Shown here piece by piece: positions 58,802 through 64,000 of a stretch of 64,000 nt of DNA. The stretch is from the NCBI GenBank assembly GCA_019241525.1, contig JAFAWY010000058.1, positions 81,607 to 145,606 on the forward strand. The letters are read 5' to 3'. The position numbers and the translations under genes were made by a program. The notes under the pieces were generated by a model. It did not search any database. It was not told the origin of the DNA and saw only the letters and a program-made list of their open reading frames with translations. This DNA comes from Pseudonocardiales bacterium (GTDB lineage Bacteria > Actinomycetota > Actinomycetes > Mycobacteriales > Pseudonocardiaceae). Within the stretch, counting starts at the first letter, position 1. Each line of letters starts with the position of its first letter.

Positions 58802-58845
58802 GTTGGCAAGCCTACCCTTACTCAATTTAGGTCGGGCTTACTTTT
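58802..58845 (+). promoter_or_regulatory. Two candidate IdeR/DtxR iron boxes
   Basis: Compared with the 19-bp consensus TTAGGTTAGSCTAACCTAA, 58802-58820 and 58827-58845 (TTAGGTCGGGCTTACTTTT) each match at about 13 positions, counted by eye; the first has a strong right half, AGCCTACCCTTA. They end 11 bp upstream of the lipoprotein ATG, a place expected for repression by an iron-loaded regulator. Confidence 0.5.
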
Positions 58846-58856
58846 GGAGTGTGTTT

Positions 58857-59585
58857 ATGCATCTGCTTGGAAGAATCGGGCCAGCTCATCGAGGCATGAC
58901 CTGCCTCGTTGTCTGCCTCACGGTAGCCGCGTGCAGCGGCACAGGTACCACCACCACCGCCAGCCCTGCCCCATCGCCGGATAACCATTACCGCCAAGTC
59001 AATTTGGCGGCGAACTCGGAGGCGTACAAGGCACACTTCACCATTCCCGACATGGTCAACGCTTGGGGCATCGCGATTCGCCCAAAGGGCGCGGGGGGAC
59101 ATTTCTGGGTGGCCGCCGGTAACGCGTCCTATCAATTCTTCGGTGACGTCACCGTGTCCAGCGACTCGAAGATGCGCGAGCTACACCAGGATCCGCTCAA
59201 GACTGTAACCATTCCCGGCACCGATACCAGCACCGAAGAGACATCCATAGGTAAGGCGACTGGGGTCGTCTTCAACGGTGCCGATATCAACTCCGACAAG
59301 TTCGTCGTGACCAATCAGCCGGCGCAAGTCGACGGTCGCACGGTCATGCTGGGCGGCTCGGCACGGTTCATCTTCGCCACCGACTCCGGACGTATCACCG
59401 CCTGGGGCGAACGTGGTCCCGACGGCAAGGTGGTGCGGGTGGACGGCCCTAGCCAGGAAGTGTTCAACGGGGAGCCGCAAGGGATGAGGTTCTTCGGGAT
59501 TGCGCTCAAGCCAGGTAGCTTTGACGCGCTCTGGGCCGCCGACTTCGGCGCCGACCCGCAAATCCGCCAGTTCGACAAGAACTGA
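58857..59585 (+). CDS. TIGR03118-like lipoprotein, shorter than family
   Basis: Protein of 242 residues from the ATG at 58857 (GGAG 7 nt upstream). Signal with lipobox TCLVVCLTVAAC; Thr/Ser/Pro spacer after the Cys. The body matches the TIGR03118 beta-propeller-like pattern: YKAHFTIPDMVNAWGIAIRPKG, GKATGVVFNGADI, ARFIFATDSGRITAWGE, GIALKPGSFDALWAADF. Family members usually continue for 100 or more residues after the point where this one stops (IRQFDKN), so the domain looks cut short. Possible control by the iron boxes just upstream. Function unknown. Confidence 0.7.
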   Translation: MHLLGRIGPAHRGMTCLVVCLTVAACSGTGTTTTASPAPSPDNHYRQVNLAANSEAYKAHFTIPDMVNAWGIAIRPKGAGGHFWVAAGNASYQFFGDVTVSSDSKMRELHQDPLKTVTIPGTDTSTEETSIGKATGVVFNGADINSDKFVVTNQPAQVDGRTVMLGGSARFIFATDSGRITAWGERGPDGKVVRVDGPSQEVFNGEPQGMRFFGIALKPGSFDALWAADFGADPQIRQFDKN

Positions 59586-60332
59586 TTCTGCCCTAGAGTG
59601 GCCTGCGCTGATAAGCCCCCATAGGGCACTTAAGCTGCAGAAATACATCTCGGTAGTTCTCAAAACTTCTCACGTCTGCCCGACGTTTCACGGCCTGGAG
59701 ACGGCCTGGAGACCTTGGTCGGCTCCGGTGCCGTTCACGCCCCCCAGCGCAACATTCGACCCTGTGCACTCGCTGATGAGTAGAGCCAATGGCCTCACTG
59801 TCATCAGATGGTGCTGTCACCGGACAAACCCACGCTTGCCAGTTCTGCATAGCACTGTTCACAGTGGGTCGCCGGAGGTCTCACCGCTGGTCGAGCCGGC
59901 TCTTCGCACGTTGACGCCCTGTCGCGGACCGCGATGAACGAGGCCAAGACCGAGACCACGCGCCAGGTCACTCCCTGTCCGCATGAACCTAGACCTAGTC
60001 CACATTGGCCCCGGCGGCCAAAGACGAACCGAGCGGCCCCTTGACCCCCAGAAGCACGCAACCCTCCTTCCAGCGTTCGATCTGCGCCGAGACCAGCTTT
60101 CGCATGGTGCTGGTGATGCCGGGTTGTTGTCTGCGTTGTCGTCACCGCTGTCGTCAGCTCGCGCCGGGATCGGCCTTGCTCTTCGTCGTCCTCTGTCTTG
60201 GTTGTCTTGGCCTTGTGAGGCTCATCAACGTCGCGGCGGCCACCGATGATCTTGTGCGCTGTGGAGTTGTATGGCATTCGTCGACAAGGCGCAACAGCCC
60301 CCGTTGAGGTGCGGGAAATGTGACGATGCTGA
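59586..60332. other. Region without convincing gene
   Basis: About 750 bp between the convergent lipoprotein and GH57 genes. Open frames here (for example on the minus strand, 59804-60277) are Thr/His/Gln-rich with no family features. A minus-strand stretch near 60108-60010 reads MRKLVSAQIERWKEGCVLLG in one frame, which may be a gene remnant. A weak GCCCTA/TAGGGC pair lies after the lipoprotein stop (59589-59627). Confidence 0.5.
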
Positions 60333-61793
60333 CTATAGGTCGTGTGTCATGATGTCGATTGCCCGTCGGGAGATTTCGCTGCCGTACTCCGTCCACGCAC
60401 CGTGCCCCCAATAGCGATAGCAGCTCGTTTCGGCGGTGAGCAGGTGAAACAGTGCGTTTCGGTAGCGGGGGTCGTCCGTCGGGACGTGTCGGGCGAGCAC
60501 TCGATCGTTAAAAAGCGAGCTTGCCCTCTCCATGGGGATCATGACGTGGTCATAGCCATGGACCCAGGAGATGTCGTTTGTCCAGCTGCCGCCGTCTACA
60601 TGGAAGCGGCTGTCTTCGTTACGAAGCTCTTCAGTCACTTGCCGTAACCTGTCGGGACCGTCCCCGGGAGTCATGCGCTGCCAGATCTGGTGCTGGAAGA
60701 GGGGTTGCAGAACCGGCAGGTCGGATTCTTTGACTCCCGTGGCGAAAAGGTGCTCGAGGTACTCGGTGACGTTCATGATCGGGGTCGCGGAGCCTGAGCA
60801 CTCCCGGATCACCTCGAAGTACTTGGGTGGAAACTCATTCATCATCACGCCCCCGTTTTCTCCGTCGGCGATCTGCGTGACTAACGGGGGAACGCTGCGT
60901 CCCGCGAGATCACACCGGGCAAGGCCTTTGGCTTCGTAGTAGGGCTGCATCTGAGCGACCAGTTTCGTGTCGCTGCCCTGCGTCTTGATGATGGCGATGA
61001 TGCTGGCGGTGTCGCCCCCAGAGCTCGTACAGGTAAGCAGATGCGGGAGGTGTTTGCGCCGCGGTCCCCGTCCGTCGTGTTCTTCGACGGTGTGTTCCTG
61101 GACTAATAACCACTGATATCCGCATTCTTTCAGTGTTGCGACGAACTCGTAGGCCACGTCGGGATGGTTGGGCATGGCCATCTCGGCGGGAGAAAAGCCG
61201 CGCACACGACCCAGCGCTTCCAGCCCAAAGATGGCGGCGAAGTGATGCTGCCAGGCCTTCACGTGGAGGCGGTAGTCCTGCGCGGGTGTCGAGGGAGCAA
61301 CGGCATGGCCCCACGGGCATCCAAGCCATTCCACGGCCTCGCGATACCGGGGAGTGCGGGTGATCGACCGAAGTGCTTCGATGGTGTCGTGTGCGCCCAT
61401 CTGCCGCAGGCCGTGCAGAAGTGCCCCAGAGTATTCGAGCATGACACGGGGCGTGCGACCTTCTTCGATGAGCTGCGGGAGGAACTCTCCCATACGCTGG
61501 TAGCACCAAAGAAATACCGGAGCATTGTGATTGTCGCCGATTCCTGGATTGTTCATCATATGTTTCAGGTTGCTGATCAGTTGCGCGGTGCTCAGATCAG
61601 GGCCGTCTGCTGGGATCAACGGCTGGTGCATGTGGAGGGCGATAGCGAACGCGCTTTGCATTCCGCTGAAAGGCACCGAGTCCCCGCGGAGGAACACCGG
61701 ATTCTTTCTCGCCGCCCGGACCGCGGCGTCGACGATCGCCTCACACCCGCAAATGTTCGGGATGCCCTCGACGTACTCAGGAAGCTCATCCAT
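60333..61793 (-). CDS. GH57-like glycoside hydrolase
   Basis: Protein of 486 residues. The N-terminal part of the (beta/alpha)7 barrel shows SAFAIALHMHQPLIP, followed by MLEYSGALLHGLRQMG, FSPAEMAMPNHPDVAYEFV, YQWLLVQEHTVEEHDG (likely nucleophile Glu in VQEH) and QIADGENGGVMMNEFP (likely catalytic Asp). These match family 57, which acts on alpha-glucans as amylases, branching enzymes or galactosidases; the exact activity is open. The ATG at 61793 follows AGGAAAGG; a GTG at 61805 is possible. It is divergent from the sigma-factor gene by about 420 bp. Confidence 0.75.
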   Translation of the reverse strand: MDELPEYVEGIPNICGCEAIVDAAVRAARKNPVFLRGDSVPFSGMQSAFAIALHMHQPLIPADGPDLSTAQLISNLKHMMNNPGIGDNHNAPVFLWCYQRMGEFLPQLIEEGRTPRVMLEYSGALLHGLRQMGAHDTIEALRSITRTPRYREAVEWLGCPWGHAVAPSTPAQDYRLHVKAWQHHFAAIFGLEALGRVRGFSPAEMAMPNHPDVAYEFVATLKECGYQWLLVQEHTVEEHDGRGPRRKHLPHLLTCTSSGGDTASIIAIIKTQGSDTKLVAQMQPYYEAKGLARCDLAGRSVPPLVTQIADGENGGVMMNEFPPKYFEVIRECSGSATPIMNVTEYLEHLFATGVKESDLPVLQPLFQHQIWQRMTPGDGPDRLRQVTEELRNEDSRFHVDGGSWTNDISWVHGYDHVMIPMERASSLFNDRVLARHVPTDDPRYRNALFHLLTAETSCYRYWGHGAWTEYGSEISRRAIDIMTHDL

Positions 61794-62214
61794 GGATGAC
61801 GTCACCTTTCCTGTGGTCGCTGCTCGTGGCGGTCAGTCATGGCAGGGCTTCGATGCGTCCGAAGCGCTCGCAGGTGGACTCGTGACCTCAAGCTCACCGA
61901 CGCCCCTGGCATGGCCGTCAACTTCGCCAAGTACGTCACCGCCAGGACCAACGAATACCAGCACTTTCCGCGACCTGCGTGAGGCCGGCCATCCTAAGCG
62001 AGGTGCTCTTGGCTGAGGAATTTTCCCGGGCCAGCATGTCGCATTGCACGCATGATTCGGCGAGCCTGAAGCGACTGCTTCCCGTACAGTCCAGACCTAC
62101 CCAGATGGCAACTCGGTCCCTGAGGAGGTTGACGGACGTCGATCCGCAGCTGGCGCTTGGTCAGGTTGCCTCGGAGTTTTTGGTACCGCCGGGAATCGAG
62201 TCGAGAAGGTGAGG
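61794..62214. other. Divergent intergenic region with unassigned short frames
   Basis: It holds the promoters of the GH57 and sigma-factor genes. A plus-strand frame at 61839-61982 encodes 47 residues ending LTDAPGMAVNFAKYVTARTN..., which looks like a coding remnant. Another at 61979-62212 encodes 77 residues and its stop overlaps the sigma-factor start region; neither has recognised relatives. Confidence 0.45.
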
Positions 62215-63393
62215 ATGGCGGCGCATTCGGAGGGCCGAGTGGCGAAGGAGCCCCGGAAACGGCGGAAAGCGCCGGCCGAGGGTGTGGAATTTGACCGCCG
62301 CGACCCTCCTTCAGCGTCCCTGGTCCTGCTAAATGACGAGGTCCCGTTAGCCTTTGAGGGCGCCGATGATCCCCCGGAGCCGTTGGCTCAAGTCGAGCAG
62401 TGCGGGGATGTCGTGTGGGATGAGGAGGAGTCCGAGGCGCTGCGTCAAGCCCGCATGGACGCCGAACTGACCGCCTCGGTCGACTCGGTCCGCGCGTATC
62501 TCAAACAGATCAGCAGGGTGGCCCTGCTCGACGCGGAGGAGGAGGTGGAGCTGGCCCAGCGCATCGAGGCCGGTCTGTATGCCGGCGAGCGGCTGCGTCA
62601 GGCGGAGGACTCAGCGGACAAGCTTTGCCCGCAGCTGCGCTGGGATCTGCGCTCGATCATTCGCGAGGGCGAGCGCGCCAAAAACCACCTGGTGGAGGCC
62701 AACCTGCGGCTGGTCGTCTCGCTGGCCAAGCGCTACACCGGCCGCGGCATGGCATTGCTGGATCTGATTCAGGAGGGCAGCTTCGGCCTGATCCGGGCGG
62801 TGGAGAAGTTCGACTACACCAAGGGCTACAAATTCTCCACCTACGCCACCTGGTGGATCCGCCAAGCCATCACCCGCGCGATGGCCGACCAGGCCCGCAC
62901 CATCAGAATCCCGGTGCACATGGCCGAAGTGATCAACACCCTGGGCCGAATCCAGCGCGAGCTGCTCCAGGACCTGGGCCGCCAACCCACTGCCGAGGAG
63001 GTGGCCACGGAGATGAACATCACCCCCGCCAAGGTGCTGGAGATCCGGCACTACGCCCGGGAACCGCTCTCGTTGGACCAGACCATTGGCGACGAGGGCG
63101 ACTCCCAGCTCGGTGACTTCATCGAAGACTCTCAGGCTGTGGTCGCCCTGGACGCGGTCTCCTTCGCCCTGCTCCAAGATGACCTGCGCTCCGTGCTGGC
63201 CACGCTCTCCGAGCGAGAGGCCAGCGTTGTGCGGCTGAGATTCGGGCTCATCGACGGCCGACCACGCACGCTTGAGGAAATCAGCCACGTCCACGGGGTC
63301 ACCCGCGAACGCATCCGGCAAATCGAAACCAAGACCATGGCCAAGCTGCGCCACCCCTCCCGCTCCCAGCCGCTCCGCGACTACCTCGACTAA
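62215..63393 (+). CDS. Primary-type (sigma-70 group 1/2) RNA polymerase sigma factor
   Basis: Sigma factor of 392 residues. Acidic N-terminal 80 residues without a clear region 1.1, then region 1.2 ([31 protein letters not shown]), region 2 ([64 protein letters not shown]), region 3 ([34 protein letters not shown]) and region 4 ([41 protein letters not shown]). All core-binding, -10 and -35 recognition parts are present. It may be a SigB- or HrdB-like paralogue rather than the essential SigA. The ATG at 62215 was chosen by Shine-Dalgarno spacing; GTG at 62209 is the alternative. Confidence 0.95.
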   Translation: MAAHSEGRVAKEPRKRRKAPAEGVEFDRRDPPSASLVLLNDEVPLAFEGADDPPEPLAQVEQCGDVVWDEEESEALRQARMDAELTASVDSVRAYLKQISRVALLDAEEEVELAQRIEAGLYAGERLRQAEDSADKLCPQLRWDLRSIIREGERAKNHLVEANLRLVVSLAKRYTGRGMALLDLIQEGSFGLIRAVEKFDYTKGYKFSTYATWWIRQAITRAMADQARTIRIPVHMAEVINTLGRIQRELLQDLGRQPTAEEVATEMNITPAKVLEIRHYAREPLSLDQTIGDEGDSQLGDFIEDSQAVVALDAVSFALLQDDLRSVLATLSEREASVVRLRFGLIDGRPRTLEEISHVHGVTRERIRQIETKTMAKLRHPSRSQPLRDYLD

Positions 63394-64000
63394 CAAAAGG
63401 GACGCGGCGAGGACTACCTGGCCAACCTGCTCGGCCAGCTGCACCATGAAATAGCCCCCACCCGCTCTGCGACCACAGCTCGCCCGACACTCCCGCATCG
63501 CGCCGCTTGCGCTGACGGCTCGCTGGCGATGATCACCTGTGAGTGCCAGTTTGGAAGGCTGCGTCCACATCGCAATCAGCGCCCAGTTCGATGCGCAGAC
63601 CGCGCTAGGAGGGTGAGCCGTGGCGACCAGCCAGGGATCGACGTTGCCGCCGCTCCTCTGTGCTTACGCGCACCTACGTTGCAACCGCAACCGACCCGGT
63701 CTTTCAGGTAGCGCGATCGGTCGTCACCGAGACCTTCAACAGTCGCGGAGTTGGCGATGCCATCGACTGGTTACGGTGGCGCCCGGCGTCGGGGCGTCGT
63801 CACAGACGCTAGGAGACCTGACCGGTGCGTGGGAGCACAACAACGGCAGCGGCCCACGGCTTGACAGCGCTGCTTGGGGGTGTTAAAAAATGCGCCGACA
63901 ACATCAGTGAACAGTCCGGCAAGCGTTTGCAAAGGCAGCGCAAGGGCAGGTACACAAGGGAAACACAGGAGGTTGAGGAACGGTCGAGATGGAGGTGGTC
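63394..64000. other. Region downstream of sigma-factor gene, no firm gene
   Basis: About 600 bp. A GTG at 63620 with GGAGGG 6 nt upstream starts an 88-residue frame of unlikely composition. Near the window end a frame from about 63861 reads LTALLGGVKKCADNISEQSG..., weakly like MT0933-type small antitoxins, and runs past the edge; it lacks a visible ribosome site. Neither is annotated as a gene. Confidence 0.4.

Noticed and set aside
59804..60277. Minus-strand 157-residue frame as a gene
   Set aside because: Thr/His/Gln-rich, no family features, no ribosome site, and broken neighbouring frames.
1..64000. tRNA genes, prophage or insertion sequences
   Set aside because: No cloverleaf-like T-loop contexts, transposase or integrase motifs were recognised on either strand by eye.

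Overview
This is a GC-rich actinobacterial chromosome segment. The housekeeping genes follow the order of the Mycobacterium tuberculosis Rv2551c-Rv2614c stretch: prepilin peptidase, mltG, ruvX, alaS, rarA, aspS, radical SAM, MBL hydrolase, cyclophilin, rel, apt, secF-secD-yajC, ruvB-ruvA-ruvC, yebC, pdxT, pdxS, pimA, PIM acyltransferase, pgsA, HIT protein, thrS. Together with PimA/PgsA inositol-lipid synthesis this points to Mycobacteriales, in the broad sense that includes Pseudonocardia-like lineages. No PE/PPE genes are seen. aroE, hisS, gabT and the tesB-type thioesterase are absent from their M. tuberculosis positions.

Positions 1-13440 form a nitrogen-scavenging region, almost entirely on the minus strand. 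A clear guanidine-I (ykkC) riboswitch precedes a ureohydrolase whose sequence fits a guanidine hydrolase better than an agmatinase, followed by an APC permease cut by the window edge. Beyond a divergent phzF gene lie ureA-ureBC-ureF-ureG-ureD, with ureB and ureC fused in frame, and a complete urea ABC transporter (urtABCDE). The implied pathway is guanidine to urea plus ammonia, then urea to ammonia and CO2, with separate urea uptake. A vapBC toxin-antitoxin pair with a 12-bp operator palindrome sits immediately upstream of ureA.

Positions 13444-57209 are the conserved backbone, with several insertions: a three-gene NIS siderophore biosynthesis set (two IucA/IucC synthetases and a type III PLP decarboxylase) between rarA and a DUF948 gene; a YibE/F membrane protein with a (His-Gly)n tract; a kinase-like membrane protein lacking several canonical catalytic residues; a VIT/CCC1-like transporter; a coupled pair of small genes (DUF6400-like and Cys-rich); a CehA/McbA-type PHP metallohydrolase coupled to pdxS; and an EF-G2 paralogue.

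Positions 57210-64000 are accessory and less dense. They hold two unrecognised proteins, a TIGR03118-like lipoprotein that ends early and lies under two candidate IdeR/DtxR boxes, a GH57-like glycoside hydrolase, a primary-type sigma factor, and several hundred bases without convincing genes.

No tRNA, rRNA, insertion sequence, prophage or CRISPR array was recognised. The most notable system is the riboswitch-controlled guanidine module beside urease and urea uptake.
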